64,000 bases of DNA from Halococcus hamelinensis 100A6. Its GTDB lineage: Archaea > Halobacteriota > Halobacteria > Halobacteriales > Halococcaceae. The stretch's first letter is position 1; the number at the start of each line of letters is the position of its first letter. This document shows, one piece after another, positions 33,428 to 42,719 of the stretch. Position numbers and translations under genes: made by a program. The DNA is taken from NCBI RefSeq assembly GCF_000336675.1, contig NZ_AOMB01000020.1, positions 44,356-108,355 of the forward strand. Direction: 5' to 3'. The notes under the pieces are model-generated. The model ran no database searches. It was given only the letters and a program-made list of their open reading frames with translations, and was not told the origin of the DNA.

Positions 33428-36151
33428 ATGACACTCCATCGACGGACCGTGGAGCGGGACGTCCGGGAACTCGGCGCGCTGCTCGGCGACGTGATCGAAG
33501 CCCAGGCGTCGACGGCGGCCTACGAGGTAGTTGAAGACCTCCGAACCGCGGCGATCGACTACCGGCGTGGCGACGCCGACTCGCGCGACCCCCTCCGTGA
33601 GACGGTGGAGGACCTCGATCCGGCGACCGAGAGCGCCGTCGCACGCGCGTTCACGAGCTACTTCGAACTCGTCAACCTCGCCGAGGAGCGCGAGCGCATC
33701 CGCGCGATCCGGTCGGCCTCCCAAGAGGGGTCGCTGGCCGACAGCCTCGGCGCGGCGGTCGACGAACTCGCCGCGGCCGACGTCGACGCCGCCACCGTCG
33801 AGTCCCTCCTCGACGACGTCCTGATCGAACCGACTTTTACTGCCCATCCCACCGAAGCCCGCCGGAAGACGGTGAAATCGAAGCTCCGTGCGGTCACGCG
33901 TCACCTCGAAACCCTCGACGAGCGCCTCCTCACGGACACCGAGGAAGCCCAGGTGAAACGCGACATCGACGCCGAGGTCACGAGCCTCTGGCAGACCGCC
34001 CAGGTCCGCGACCGTCGGCCGGAACCGGGTGACGAGGCGCGGAACGTCCAGTGGTACCTCGAGAACACCCTGTTCGACGTCACGGGAGAAGTCTACGCCG
34101 AGTTCGAGGAAGCGCTGGGCGAACGGTTCGAGGACGTCTCGATCCCCCAGTTGTTCCAGTTCCGGTCGTGGGCGGGCAGCGACGCCGACGGGAACCCCTA
34201 CGTCACCCCCGAGGTGACGGCGGAGACCCTCGACCGACAGCGCTCGGTGGTGGTCGAGCGCTACCGCGACGAACTCAAACGCCTCTCGGGGGTGGTGAGC
34301 CAGGACGGACGGCGGATCGAAGTCGACGAAACCTTCGAGGAACGCCTCGCCGCCGACCGCGAGCGATTTCCCTCGATCGCCGAGACCGCCGCCGAGCGCT
34401 ACCCGAACGAGCCCTACCGCCAGAAGCTCCGCCTGATGCGCGAACGCCTCGTCCGGGTCGGTGACGTCCGGCCCGGTGGGTACGGGGAAGCCGACGAACT
34501 CGTCGCCGACCTCGACGCGCTCGCGGCCAGCCTCCGGGCGAACGACGCGGGAACCGTCGCGACCGCCCACGTCGACCCGCTGCGCCGCCAGGTCGCGACC
34601 TTCGAGTTTCAGCTCGCGAGCCTCGACCTGCGCGACCACCGCGAGAACCACACGACAGCGGTGGCGGAGACCCTCGACCGCCAGGAGGTCGAGTACGGGG
34701 AGATGGACGAGGACGAACGGGTCGCGACCCTCACCGACGCGGTCCTGCAGGAGGAGTCAGTGATCGACGTCGACGACCGGGACGGGGTTTCCGATACGAC
34801 GGGGACGGTCCTCGAACGGTTCGCGAGCCTCGCCGACTGGCAGCGCGAGTACGGCTCCGACGCCATCGACACCTACTGTATCTCGATGACCGAGGAGCCG
34901 AGCCACGTCCTCGAAGTCCTCTTTTTGGCCGACCAGGCGGGCGTGGTCTCGCTGCCGGATCATTCGGGACTGGACGTGGTGCCGCTGCTCGAAACCGAGT
35001 CCGCGCTCTCCGGAGCGGACCGGATCATGGGGACGCTGTTCGAGAACGAGGCCTACGCGGCGGCGGTCGCCGCCCGCGGCGGCACCCAGGAGATCATGCT
35101 GGGCTACTCGGATTCGAACAAGGAGAACGGGTTCCTCGCGGCGAACTGGGAGCTCCACCGCAACCAGCGCCGTCTCGGCGAGATCGTCGCCGAGTACGAC
35201 GTCTCCCTCCGGCTGTTCCACGGTCGCGGCGGCTCGATCTCGCGTGGCGGCGGCCCGATGAACGAGGCGCTGCGCGCGCTGCCGAACAGTACGGTGACGG
35301 GGGAGGTCAAGTTCACCGAACAGGGCGAGGCGATCGCCGAGAAGTACGCCACCCCGCGGATCGCCGAGCGCAACCTCGAACAGATGCTGAACGCCCAACT
35401 GCTCGCACGTCACGACGCGGTCGAGCAGCCTACCGAGGAGATCCCCCAAGTATGGACCGACGCGATGGACGCGATGGCGAGCGCCGCGCGCGAGGAGTAC
35501 CGCGACCTCCTCGAAAGCGAGGGGTTCGTCGAGTTCTTCGGCCAGGCCACCCCGATCGGGGTGATCGAGGACCTGAACCTCGGGTCGCGGCCGGCCTCGC
35601 GGTCGGGCGAGCGCACCGTCGAGGACCTCCGGGCGATCCCGTGGGTGTTCTCGTGGACCCAGGCGCGCTGTATTCTCCCCGGGTGGTACGCGCTCGGTAC
35701 CGGCATCGAGACCTACCTCGACGAGGGATCGGCGGGCACCGACGACACCGACCGCGACGAGCGCGTCGAAACCCTCCGCGAGATGTACGCCGAGTGGCCG
35801 TTCTTCCGGACCACCCTCGACAACGCCGCGCTCTCGCTCGCGCGCACCGAGATGGAGGTCGCCGAGAGCTACGCCGGGATGGCCGACGAAGCGCTCGCCG
35901 AGGAGTTCTTCCCCAGGATTCACGACGAGTACGAGCGCGCCGTCGGGCGCGTCACCGAAGTGACCGACCGCGACTCGCTCGTGCGGCGCGACTGGCTGCT
36001 CGACGGCCTCGACCGCCGGAACCCCTACGTCGACCCGTTGAACGTCCTCCAGACGCATCTCCTCGGCCAGGACGAGCGCACCGAGGCCGAGGAGCGCGCG
36101 CTCCGACTCACGGTGAAGGGGATCGCCGCCGGGATGAAAACCACCGGCTGA
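33428..36151 (+). CDS. ppc: Phosphoenolpyruvate carboxylase
   Basis: A protein of 907 residues, the length of bacterial-type PEPC rather than the short archaeal PpcA. Catalytic signatures are intact: TAHPTEARRKTV near residue 139 (first catalytic His), GYSDSNKENG near 558, FHGRGGSISRGGGP near 597 (PEP-binding loop) and the C-terminal end in MKTTG. It adds bicarbonate to phosphoenolpyruvate to make oxaloacetate, replenishing the TCA cycle. ATG 33428 is preferred over the in-frame ATG at 33413 because the family sequence starts there. The product is cytoplasmic and acidic. Confidence 0.96.
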   Translation: MTLHRRTVERDVRELGALLGDVIEAQASTAAYEVVEDLRTAAIDYRRGDADSRDPLRETVEDLDPATESAVARAFTSYFELVNLAEERERIRAIRSASQEGSLADSLGAAVDELAAADVDAATVESLLDDVLIEPTFTAHPTEARRKTVKSKLRAVTRHLETLDERLLTDTEEAQVKRDIDAEVTSLWQTAQVRDRRPEPGDEARNVQWYLENTLFDVTGEVYAEFEEALGERFEDVSIPQLFQFRSWAGSDADGNPYVTPEVTAETLDRQRSVVVERYRDELKRLSGVVSQDGRRIEVDETFEERLAADRERFPSIAETAAERYPNEPYRQKLRLMRERLVRVGDVRPGGYGEADELVADLDALAASLRANDAGTVATAHVDPLRRQVATFEFQLASLDLRDHRENHTTAVAETLDRQEVEYGEMDEDERVATLTDAVLQEESVIDVDDRDGVSDTTGTVLERFASLADWQREYGSDAIDTYCISMTEEPSHVLEVLFLADQAGVVSLPDHSGLDVVPLLETESALSGADRIMGTLFENEAYAAAVAARGGTQEIMLGYSDSNKENGFLAANWELHRNQRRLGEIVAEYDVSLRLFHGRGGSISRGGGPMNEALRALPNSTVTGEVKFTEQGEAIAEKYATPRIAERNLEQMLNAQLLARHDAVEQPTEEIPQVWTDAMDAMASAAREEYRDLLESEGFVEFFGQATPIGVIEDLNLGSRPASRSGERTVEDLRAIPWVFSWTQARCILPGWYALGTGIETYLDEGSAGTDDTDRDERVETLREMYAEWPFFRTTLDNAALSLARTEMEVAESYAGMADEALAEEFFPRIHDEYERAVGRVTEVTDRDSLVRRDWLLDGLDRRNPYVDPLNVLQTHLLGQDERTEAEERALRLTVKGIAAGMKTTG

Positions 36152-36164
36152 ACCGGGAAACGAG

Positions 36165-36926
36165 TCAGTAGACCGCGACGTCGTCGAACCGGTTCTCGTA
36201 GACCGGCTGTCCGGGATGGGTGGCCTCCATTCCCGGGAGGGCCACCCGGTCGAACTTCTTCAGGCTGTTCTCGTAGCCGAGGTGGGCGAACTCCGCGCGC
36301 CGGCGCGCCTCGTGGACCAGCCCATCCCGGTGGCGAACCCGGCGCGGTGCGGCCTCGCGGAACGCCGCGAGGAGGTCGGCCTCGGTGTCGATACGGGCCT
36401 CGAACTCGGTCCAGACCTCGCCGACGGTGGCGTGGCGGTGGGCGTACGACGAGCCGAACGTGGGGCGGTCGAGGTCACGGGCGATCTCGCGTGCCCGGCG
36501 GTTGTGCCGTGCCCAGTGTTTCGGGTTGTAGACCTCGACGGCGTCGACGAGGTCGCGGTACCGACGGATGGCGGCCTCGTCGAGGCTCACGGTCAGGAAC
36601 TCGGGATGGGGGACCAGCACCACGGCACCCTGGACCCGGAGTTCGGCCATCGCGCCGTCGAGGGTGGTGAAATCCGGTATCGGACCGTCGAGCCCGAGCG
36701 CGAGGACGTGCCGACGGTTTCGCCACGACCCGGTGAAGAGTTCGCGCGCGGGCACCACGAGGAGGTCGTCGTCGGTGTACGCCGCGGCCCGTTCCCGGAT
36801 CTCGGACAGAGGGGTGAAGTGAGGTGCGTAGACCAGCACGTCGAGCCCGAACCGCTTCGCCTGGCGCACGACCCGGTCGTCGAGGATCTTCACGTGAGGG
36901 TCGATGCGAGTGACGGAACGACTCAC
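36165..36926 (-). CDS. PHP-domain metal-dependent hydrolase
   Basis: A protein of 253 residues starting at GTG 36926. PHP-type metal ligands are spread through it: DPHVKI near residue 9, VYAPHFTP near 32, VPARELF near 58, LVPHPEFL near 104, the YNPKHW segment near 132 and SSYAHRHATVG near 157. The usual first HxH motif reads DPHVK, so one histidine of the pair may be replaced. Members cleave phosphoesters. It is convergent with ppc (13-bp gap), and its role is unassigned. The C-terminal part matches the PHP-associated domain. Confidence 0.75.
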   Translation of the reverse strand: MSRSVTRIDPHVKILDDRVVRQAKRFGLDVLVYAPHFTPLSEIRERAAAYTDDDLLVVPARELFTGSWRNRRHVLALGLDGPIPDFTTLDGAMAELRVQGAVVLVPHPEFLTVSLDEAAIRRYRDLVDAVEVYNPKHWARHNRRAREIARDLDRPTFGSSYAHRHATVGEVWTEFEARIDTEADLLAAFREAAPRRVRHRDGLVHEARRRAEFAHLGYENSLKKFDRVALPGMEATHPGQPVYENRFDDVAVY

Positions 36927-37003
36927 TGGTTTGGATCGGCGATCGGTCGTATAGCGGGTTTCGATCCGCTTGGATGGCCCCGAGAAGACCCGCTACCGAC
37001 TAA

Positions 37004-37012
37004 AATTTATTA
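37004..37012 (+). promoter_or_regulatory. TATA-like box for the Tat lipoprotein gene
   Basis: AATTTATTA lies 24-32 bp before ATG 37036 and supports that start over the in-frame ATG at 36970 (which lies upstream of the box). Confidence 0.6.
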
Positions 37013-37035
37013 CAAACGATCGAGTGAATCAACGA

Positions 37036-37692
37036 ATGAACCGCGGTGGCGGACGGCTCGGACGGCGAACGTTCCTCGCGCTCGGCGTGAGTACGAGCCT
37101 CGCTGGCTGCGTGGGCGGTGGCGGTGGAAGCTCGAACGATTCGACCACAGCGGGTCAGCGGACACTCGAAGAATCGACGGAGGGCTCGACCGTCGCTCAA
37201 GCTCCGTCGAACACGCCCGCGACGACGGGAACAGTGGATGGGGGCTGGGAGCCCGTTCGGATCGACTCGGATCGAGACGAACCGCGGGCGACGGCGATCG
37301 TCGGCAGCGGCGAGTCGTTGGGAGGATTCACGGTCTGGAACGACGCCGAAACCACGCGGAAGATCGATATCAGCGTTCGCAGACGGATCACCGAGACACC
37401 CTCGTTCGAGGGGAGCTACCGACTCGAATCGGACGCCTACGTCGGTATCGACATCTCGACCGCCGGCGACTACGTCGTCAGCGTCGGGCTCGCCGACGAC
37501 GACCCGGAACGCATCGAGTTCACCGTCGACGACTGTAACGAACAGGGCCTGAGTGTCGCGGTACGGTCGAGCGGGAAGGTGGAGTGGTCGGGGATATCGA
37601 CCATGATGGCGTGTATGACGGCCACGCTGACCGGGGGTCGGTATACTTCGACCCACGGACCCCCTTCGGAGGGGTCGGTGACGACGCGATGA
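37036..37692 (+). CDS. Tat-exported lipoprotein
   Basis: A protein of 218 residues. The N-terminus has a twin-arginine signal (LGRRTFLALGVST) followed by a lipobox LAGC, with the Cys at residue 25. The mature part begins with Gly/Ser/Thr-rich linker sequence to about residue 70. A beta-rich domain of about 130 residues follows, with a CxxxG near the end (DDCNEQG). It would be folded before export and anchored to the outer face of the membrane through the lipidated cysteine. No family is recognised for the folded part. The start is set by the TATA-like box at 37004. Confidence 0.75.
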   Translation: MNRGGGRLGRRTFLALGVSTSLAGCVGGGGGSSNDSTTAGQRTLEESTEGSTVAQAPSNTPATTGTVDGGWEPVRIDSDRDEPRATAIVGSGESLGGFTVWNDAETTRKIDISVRRRITETPSFEGSYRLESDAYVGIDISTAGDYVVSVGLADDDPERIEFTVDDCNEQGLSVAVRSSGKVEWSGISTMMACMTATLTGGRYTSTHGPPSEGSVTTR

Positions 37693-37766
37693 ATCGGTGA
37701 CTGGCGCGCGGCCACCGTTCTCTGGAGCCTCGCGGGCCGTTTCTTCCGACCCGACGGTTCGAGGGG

Positions 37767-38204
37767 CTACCGTTCCTCGCTGTCGAGCACGCGGATCTGG
37801 TCGCCGCGAACGGTGACGGGGATCGGGACGGTCGCCTCGTAGAGTTCGACCGTCACTTGATCCTTGCCCTCGTCGATACGCTGGACCTGGGCCTTCTCGC
37901 CCTTGAACGGGCCGGCGATGAGTTCGACGATGTCGCTCTCGGCGATCCCCTCGACGTCGGGTTTCGGCGAGAGGAAGTGTTCGACCTCCGCGATCGAGGA
38001 CTCGCCGGGGACGAGGTTGCGGGCGTGGGGGATCTCATCGAGCACGCGTTCGAGGATCGCGTAGTCGTCGGCCTCGACCATGACGTAGCTCGTGAGCGAC
38101 TCGGGGGCGAGCGCGGCGTGGACGCTCGACTCCTCGCGGTTCATGATCATGTCCGCGACGGTGCGCTCCTGGCTCGCGGTGGTCTTGACGGCGTACATCC
38201 CCAT
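37767..38204 (-). CDS. spt5: Transcription elongation factor Spt5
   Basis: A protein of 145 residues with the archaeal Spt5 plan: an NGN domain (about 1-88, MYAVKTTASQERTVADMI at the start) and a KOW domain (about 92-143, with VELIAGPFKGEKAQVQRID). It binds RNA polymerase over the cleft, with Spt4 as partner, raising processivity. It follows secE by one base in the classical secE-spt5 order, which indicates one transcript. The upstream neighbour in other haloarchaea is ftsZ, here separated by an inserted beta-helix gene. Confidence 0.95.
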   Translation of the reverse strand: MGMYAVKTTASQERTVADMIMNREESSVHAALAPESLTSYVMVEADDYAILERVLDEIPHARNLVPGESSIAEVEHFLSPKPDVEGIAESDIVELIAGPFKGEKAQVQRIDEGKDQVTVELYEATVPIPVTVRGDQIRVLDSEER

Positions 38205-38205
38205 C

Positions 38206-38379
38206 TCAGAACAGCCCCGGGAGCGTGTTCATGATGGTGAAGATGACGTACCCGATGAACCCGATGAGGACGATACCCGCCCCGGCGATCAGGGCGATCC
38301 GGGAGAACTCCTCCCAGGACGGCGTGCTCGCGAGCTTCAACACCCGAGTGTAGCTCCCGAGGTCGTACTTGATGTCCAT
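38206..38379 (-). CDS. secE: Protein translocase subunit SecE
   Basis: A protein of 57 residues. The amphipathic helix YTRVLKLASTPSWEEFSRIA precedes one transmembrane helix (about 27-48), as in archaeal SecE/Sec61-gamma. The W-E-E-F segment is the conserved contact with SecY. It forms the membrane channel with SecY and Sec61-beta. ATG 38379 is fixed by the TATA-like box 26-33 bp upstream, and the TGA lies one base before the spt5 start. Confidence 0.93.
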   Translation of the reverse strand: MDIKYDLGSYTRVLKLASTPSWEEFSRIALIAGAGIVLIGFIGYVIFTIMNTLPGLF

Positions 38380-38404
38380 TTGGGCCCGCTACTTTCCGGA
38401 GGGG

Positions 38405-38412
38405 TATCTATC
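38405..38412 (-). promoter_or_regulatory. TATA-like box for secE-spt5
   Basis: On the minus strand this reads TAGATACC within AGATAGATACC, 26-33 bp upstream of the secE start. Its presence means secE-spt5 no longer needs a promoter upstream of ftsZ. Confidence 0.5.
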
Positions 38413-38445
38413 TTGTGTCATCCCGTCCGCTCCCGTATCGAGAAG

Positions 38446-38454
38446 TTGATAAGA
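38446..38454 (+). promoter_or_regulatory. TATA-like box for beta-helix protein 2
   Basis: TTGATAAGA lies 21-29 bp before ATG 38475. Its position downstream of the alternative start at 38415 rules that longer start out. Confidence 0.5.
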
Positions 38455-38474
38455 ACTGGTTCGAAACGAGCTCG

Positions 38475-40001
38475 ATGAACCTTCCACGGTCGTCGGAACG
38501 CGTGTCGAACCGTCGCGTGACGTTCCTCGCGGTGCTCGTCGTGGTCGCGGCGGCGTTCGTCGGTGCGGGCGTCGCCGGCGCGCAGTCCGGTACCGCCATC
38601 GATTCGTGTACGACGATAGACTCGCCCGGAACCTACACACTCGATTCCGACCTCTCGGCCGATTCGACCTGCATCCAGATCACCGCGAGCGACGTCACCC
38701 TCGACGGCGACGGGCACACGATCGAGGGTGGGAGCTCCGGGGTCGGCGTCGAGGTATCGGGCGATTCGACCCTCTCCGGGGTCACGGTGAAGAACGTCGA
38801 GACCACCGGCTTCACCCGCGGCATCCTGTTCCAGAACGCCGAGGACGGGACGATCGCCGGGAGCACGACGACCGACGCGACCGAGGGCATCACGCTCCTC
38901 TCGACCGACGACACCACCGTTCGCGGGAGCACGGCCACCGACAACGCGCTCGGGGTCGAACTCCGGAAGGCGAGCGGGAACACCATCACCGGGACCACCG
39001 CGAACGACAACAAGTACGGCCTCCACATCGAGCGCGGCAGCCTCCACAACGAGTTCACCGGCGACACCGCCTCGGGGAACGTGTTCTGGGACTTCTACTC
39101 CGACCGCTACAGCCCCGGTGTGGACTCCGATACCACCGTCTCGAACCTCGATATGGGTTCGGTCACCGTCGACCTCTCGGGGACGAACGTCGGGGCACGC
39201 GCCGAACCGGTCACGGGTGAGGGTCCCTCGGGCCGAGAGGCCGTCGGCACCGGGGTCCGAACCACCGACTACGGCGAGGGGTCCGATATCTCGCTGACGA
39301 TCCACTACGCCGACGGCGACACCAGCGGTCTCGTCGAGACCTCGTTCGCACTCTTCAGCACCGACAGCGGCGACTCGTGGTCGGCGCTCGACTCCTCGTC
39401 GGTCGACGCCGGCGCGAACACCGTCTCGGCCACCGGCGTCCCCCACCCCGCGACCGTCGCGGTGTTCGGTTCCGCGGGCGGTTCGGGGTCGTCCGGCGAT
39501 CCCGGTTCGTCGGGTGACACCGGTTCGTCGAACGATTCGGGCTCGGCGGCCACCGACACGGCGACCACGACAGCGACGGCCACCGCGACCGAAACGGCGA
39601 CGCCGACGACCACCGCGACCGCCACTCCGACCACGACACCGACGGCAACCGCCACACCGACAGCTACCCCTACTGCGACGGTAACAGCAACGGAAACGCC
39701 TACCGCGACGCGGACCGCGACAGCAACGACGTCGACTGCGACGGCGGCCGAGCCATCAACCGCGACGACGACGACCGCCACGGCGGCGGACACCGCCGAC
39801 ACGACGGCGGTTTCAGGGTCGGGTTCGACCACCACGGCTGGAACTGAACGAGCCACGGCCACCGAATCGAACGTGAGCGCCGGCGAGAGCGGATCGAACG
39901 CCAGCACGACATCGTCGAGCAACGGCCCGGGCTTCGGTCCCCTCGCCGCCCTCGGCGCGCTGCTCGCGGCGGCCGTGCTGGCGGTTCGACGCGACCAGTA
40001 G
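38475..40001 (+). CDS. Secreted beta-helix protein with Thr-rich stalk and PGF-CTERM anchor (paralogue 2)
   Basis: A protein of 508 residues: signal peptide (about 1-37), a parallel beta-helix (about 45-200) with NosD-like turns (GITLLSTDDTTVRGS, GVELRKASGNTITGT), and a beta domain to about residue 335. A very long Thr/Ala/Pro stalk (about 350-475) is built from imperfect TATATPT-type units. The PGF-CTERM tail is NGPGFG, a hydrophobic helix and RRDQ. The stalk is probably O-glycosylated and lifts the domain above the S-layer. It lies between ftsZ and secE on the opposite strand, which is unusual. It is paralogous to the genes at 32339 and 45699; the function is unknown. Confidence 0.83.
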   Translation: MNLPRSSERVSNRRVTFLAVLVVVAAAFVGAGVAGAQSGTAIDSCTTIDSPGTYTLDSDLSADSTCIQITASDVTLDGDGHTIEGGSSGVGVEVSGDSTLSGVTVKNVETTGFTRGILFQNAEDGTIAGSTTTDATEGITLLSTDDTTVRGSTATDNALGVELRKASGNTITGTTANDNKYGLHIERGSLHNEFTGDTASGNVFWDFYSDRYSPGVDSDTTVSNLDMGSVTVDLSGTNVGARAEPVTGEGPSGREAVGTGVRTTDYGEGSDISLTIHYADGDTSGLVETSFALFSTDSGDSWSALDSSSVDAGANTVSATGVPHPATVAVFGSAGGSGSSGDPGSSGDTGSSNDSGSAATDTATTTATATATETATPTTTATATPTTTPTATATPTATPTATVTATETPTATRTATATTSTATAAEPSTATTTTATAADTADTTAVSGSGSTTTAGTERATATESNVSAGESGSNASTTSSSNGPGFGPLAALGALLAAAVLAVRRDQ

Positions 40002-40010
40002 CCACTCGAA

Positions 40011-40024
40011 CTCTTTCGAAAGAG
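40011..40024. terminator. Palindrome between convergent genes, possible bidirectional terminator
   Basis: CTCTTTCGAAAGAG is a perfect 14-bp palindrome ten bases past the beta-helix gene stop, in the gap to the 3' end of ftsZ. A terminator is plausible, but no U-tract follows. Confidence 0.3.
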
Positions 40025-40112
40025 AGCTGACTCGCGTATGCTGGGTTTCGAACTAACGGTATCGCCGCCGTACGCGGACGGAGTTCGTACTCACCGCCCG
40101 CGACCGGTTCGA

Positions 40113-41240
40113 TTACTCGACGTAGTCGATGTCGTTGTCGACCTGACCGGCGGTCTCGTTCGCGAGGTCCGAGCGACCGTAGATCTGGGGCGAGTCGACG
40201 CCCGTCACGACGATCATGGTCTCCATCTTGCCCGAGAAGCTCTCGTCGACCGACGCGCCCCAGATGATACGGGCGTCGGGGTCGATCCGGTCGTAGATCT
40301 CCTCGACGACGCCCTCGGCCTCCTCGACGCTCATGTCGGGACCGCCGACGACGTTGACCAACGCGGAGCTCGCGCCGGTGAACTCGACGTCCAGAAGGGG
40401 CGAGCGGAGCGCGGAGCGAATGGAGTCCTGGGCCTTGTTCTCGGAGTCGGACTCCCCGAGACCGATCATCGCGACGCCGCCGTTCTCCATGACGGTTCTG
40501 ACGTCGGCGAAGTCGACGTTGACCAGTCCGGGTTTGGTGATGAGCTCGGTCATGCCCTTCACCGAGCGCATGAGGACGCGGTCACAGATCGTGAAGGCGT
40601 CCTGGAGCGGGAGGTTCGGCGCGTATTCGAGGAGTCGGTCGTTCGGGACGACGATCACCGTATCCGAGACCGCACGAAGGCGTTCGAGGCCCGCGTCGGC
40701 GTTCGCCCGCCGGCGCTCGCCCTCGGCGGTGAACGGGATGGTGGCGATCGCGATGGTGAGCGCACCGGCCTCCTGGGCGGCCTCGGCGACCACCGGCGCG
40801 GAGCCGGTTCCCGTGCCGCCGCCGAGTCCGGTGGTGACGAACACCATGTCGGAGCTGTCGATCGCGCCCTTGATGTCCTCGATCGTCTCGCGCGCGGCCT
40901 CCTCGCCGATCTTGGGGACCGAGCCCGCGCCGCGACCACCGGTTCGATCCCGACCCATCAGGATCTTGGTGTCGGCCTGGACCTGGTCGACGAGGTGCTG
41001 GGCGTCGGTGTTGGCGGCGACGAGCTTCGCGCCGTGGATCCCTTCCTTGGCCATCCGCGTCACCGTGTTCGACCCGGCTCCACCACAGCCGAACACCGTG
41101 ATCTGTGTCCTGAGGTCCTCGACGACGCCCGCGAGCTCCTCGTCGCTCATCGTGCCGGCCCGCTTCTCGCCAGCCGGCGTCTCTCCGCTCCCCTGGCCCT
41201 CGTCCGACTCCTCGATGGCGTCCTCGATGATCGAATCCAT
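40113..41240 (-). CDS. ftsZ: Cell division protein FtsZ
   Basis: A protein of 375 residues. ATG 41240 follows a TATA-like box, and the first 48 residues are an acidic variable tail. The GTPase core has [14 protein letters not shown] near residue 50, the tubulin signature [10 protein letters not shown] near 142 and the synergy-loop region [15 protein letters not shown] near 245. The tail ends in an acidic peptide (DNDIDYVE). By sequence wording it is most like haloarchaeal FtsZ1. It polymerises with GTP into the division ring. The secE-spt5 pair that normally follows is 1.7 kb away because of the beta-helix gene. Confidence 0.95.
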   Translation of the reverse strand: MDSIIEDAIEESDEGQGSGETPAGEKRAGTMSDEELAGVVEDLRTQITVFGCGGAGSNTVTRMAKEGIHGAKLVAANTDAQHLVDQVQADTKILMGRDRTGGRGAGSVPKIGEEAARETIEDIKGAIDSSDMVFVTTGLGGGTGTGSAPVVAEAAQEAGALTIAIATIPFTAEGERRRANADAGLERLRAVSDTVIVVPNDRLLEYAPNLPLQDAFTICDRVLMRSVKGMTELITKPGLVNVDFADVRTVMENGGVAMIGLGESDSENKAQDSIRSALRSPLLDVEFTGASSALVNVVGGPDMSVEEAEGVVEEIYDRIDPDARIIWGASVDESFSGKMETMIVVTGVDSPQIYGRSDLANETAGQVDNDIDYVE

Positions 41241-41264
41241 TTGTGTCGGAGTCGCGGACGCCGC

Positions 41265-41273
41265 GTATTTATC
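41265..41273 (-). promoter_or_regulatory. TATA-like box for ftsZ
   Basis: On the minus strand GATAAATAC lies 25-33 bp upstream of ATG 41240, a strong leaderless-type promoter. Confidence 0.65.
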
Positions 41274-41296
41274 TTTCCCCTTTTGTCCGAGGAATG

Positions 41297-42637
41297 TCAC
41301 TCCCGGCGGGCGAACCGGCGGACGTGCTCGGCGTGGACCGCCTCGGGCGGTATCGTCCGGCCGTCGACCGTCACCGCCTCGCCGTCGGCGAGCGCCCCGA
41401 ACTCCGGTCCCTCCGGCACGCCCGCTTCCCGCGCCGCCGCCGGATCGAACGCCGTCTCCCGGGCGACCAGCTCGCCATCGTGACGTTCGACGGATGCGTA
41501 CTTGCCTTCGAGGAGGTCGGCGAACCCCTCGACGATCGAATCGCGGTCGTCCGCCCGAGCGAGCAGCACGCGGTCGGCGAGCCGGGTTCCCGATTCGTGG
41601 GTGTCGAACCCGAGCGCGTGCCGTTCGACGACCGCGTGGGCTCCCTCGCGGTCGATGCCCTCGGCCTCCGCCACCAGTTCCGACGGCAGGCGTTCGAGGA
41701 CCGCTCCCCCGACCCCATCCCCGTCCGTTCGGGCCGGCTCCCCGAACCGGAGGCCATCGTCGACGGTCCCCAGTTCGTCCTCGGCGTGTGCGACGAACGC
41801 GAGTGGGACACCGGTCGTCTCCCGGAGCCACGTCTCGCTCACCACCCGATAGCCGAGGTCCTCGACGACCGACCTGAGTTCGGGTTTCGTTCCCTCGACG
41901 ACGGCTCGGGTCGCGCCGCTACGCTCGAAGGCACGCTCGATGACTTTCTCGTGGTTCTCGGCCGCCCCCATCGCGTCGAGGGCCCAGTCCGCGCCGACGT
42001 GGCCCACCGCCCAGTCGGTCTCCCTGACTACCCGCTCGAATCGGGGGACGTAGTGGCCGCCGCCGAACCCCACGACCTGGCGCTCGCGGTGTGGGTCCGT
42101 TCCGTCGAGGTCGAGGATGGCCTTCGCCACCGCTCGCGCGCCCGCGGGGTCGTTCCACTCTTCCTCCGAACTCCCCAGCTCGACGAACAGTGAGGGGCGG
42201 CCGACGTCGGTGGGCCCGTGATGGGTGCACTCCATCCCGACGTCGTAGTTCGCCGGGGCGTGCTCGGTCAGCACGCGGACGACGCGGGTGTGAACGTTCG
42301 GCGCGGCCTCGGCGAAGGCGTTCGCCCCGCCACCGAACTCCGCGGGCCCGAAGTTCCCGGTGTGGTGGGCCGTGAGGAACCGGCCGGTGTCGCCGGCGTG
42401 TTTCGAGGCGAACACCACGAGGTCGGGGTCGTCGAACGCCTCGGCGATCCCGTCGATCTCGAGGTGGAGCGCGTCGAACTCGCGGAGCTCGAAGCCCGTA
42501 GTGCGAAAGACGGTGCCGCCGCCGTCGCTCTCGGCGCGCGTTTCGTCCTCCTCGGTCGTCCAGTCTGTGAGGTCGCGGAGGTGCTCGCCGATGTGGCTCG
42601 ACGCTCGGTCGGCACGACTCACGACGATACCGATCAT
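41297..42637 (-). CDS. dtdA: D-aminoacyl-tRNA deacylase (archaeal type)
   Basis: A protein of 446 residues. It starts with [10 protein letters not shown] and has the archaeal DtdA pattern: [22 protein letters not shown] near residue 75, [28 protein letters not shown] near 133 and [11 protein letters not shown] near 188. The enzyme removes D-amino acids from mischarged tRNA, protecting translation. The second half (about 280-446) is the less conserved extension found in haloarchaea, Glu/Asp-rich. It lies upstream of ftsZ on the same strand with 56 bp between, so ftsZ uses its own promoter in that gap. Confidence 0.93.
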   Translation of the reverse strand: MIGIVVSRADRASSHIGEHLRDLTDWTTEEDETRAESDGGGTVFRTTGFELREFDALHLEIDGIAEAFDDPDLVVFASKHAGDTGRFLTAHHTGNFGPAEFGGGANAFAEAAPNVHTRVVRVLTEHAPANYDVGMECTHHGPTDVGRPSLFVELGSSEEEWNDPAGARAVAKAILDLDGTDPHRERQVVGFGGGHYVPRFERVVRETDWAVGHVGADWALDAMGAAENHEKVIERAFERSGATRAVVEGTKPELRSVVEDLGYRVVSETWLRETTGVPLAFVAHAEDELGTVDDGLRFGEPARTDGDGVGGAVLERLPSELVAEAEGIDREGAHAVVERHALGFDTHESGTRLADRVLLARADDRDSIVEGFADLLEGKYASVERHDGELVARETAFDPAAAREAGVPEGPEFGALADGEAVTVDGRTIPPEAVHAEHVRRFARRE

Positions 42638-42719
42638 ACCGGGAGAAGCCGTCTCGCGGGCTAAAGCCCCGCGATCCGTGGATAGGATCGCTTAATCGAC
42701 CTGGACGCGAAATTCGGAC

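Noticed and set aside
39540..39800. Possible tandem repeat or CRISPR-like array
   Set aside because: The repeats are degenerate ACC/GCG-type codons for the Thr/Ala/Pro stalk of a beta-helix protein, without spacers or constant repeat length.
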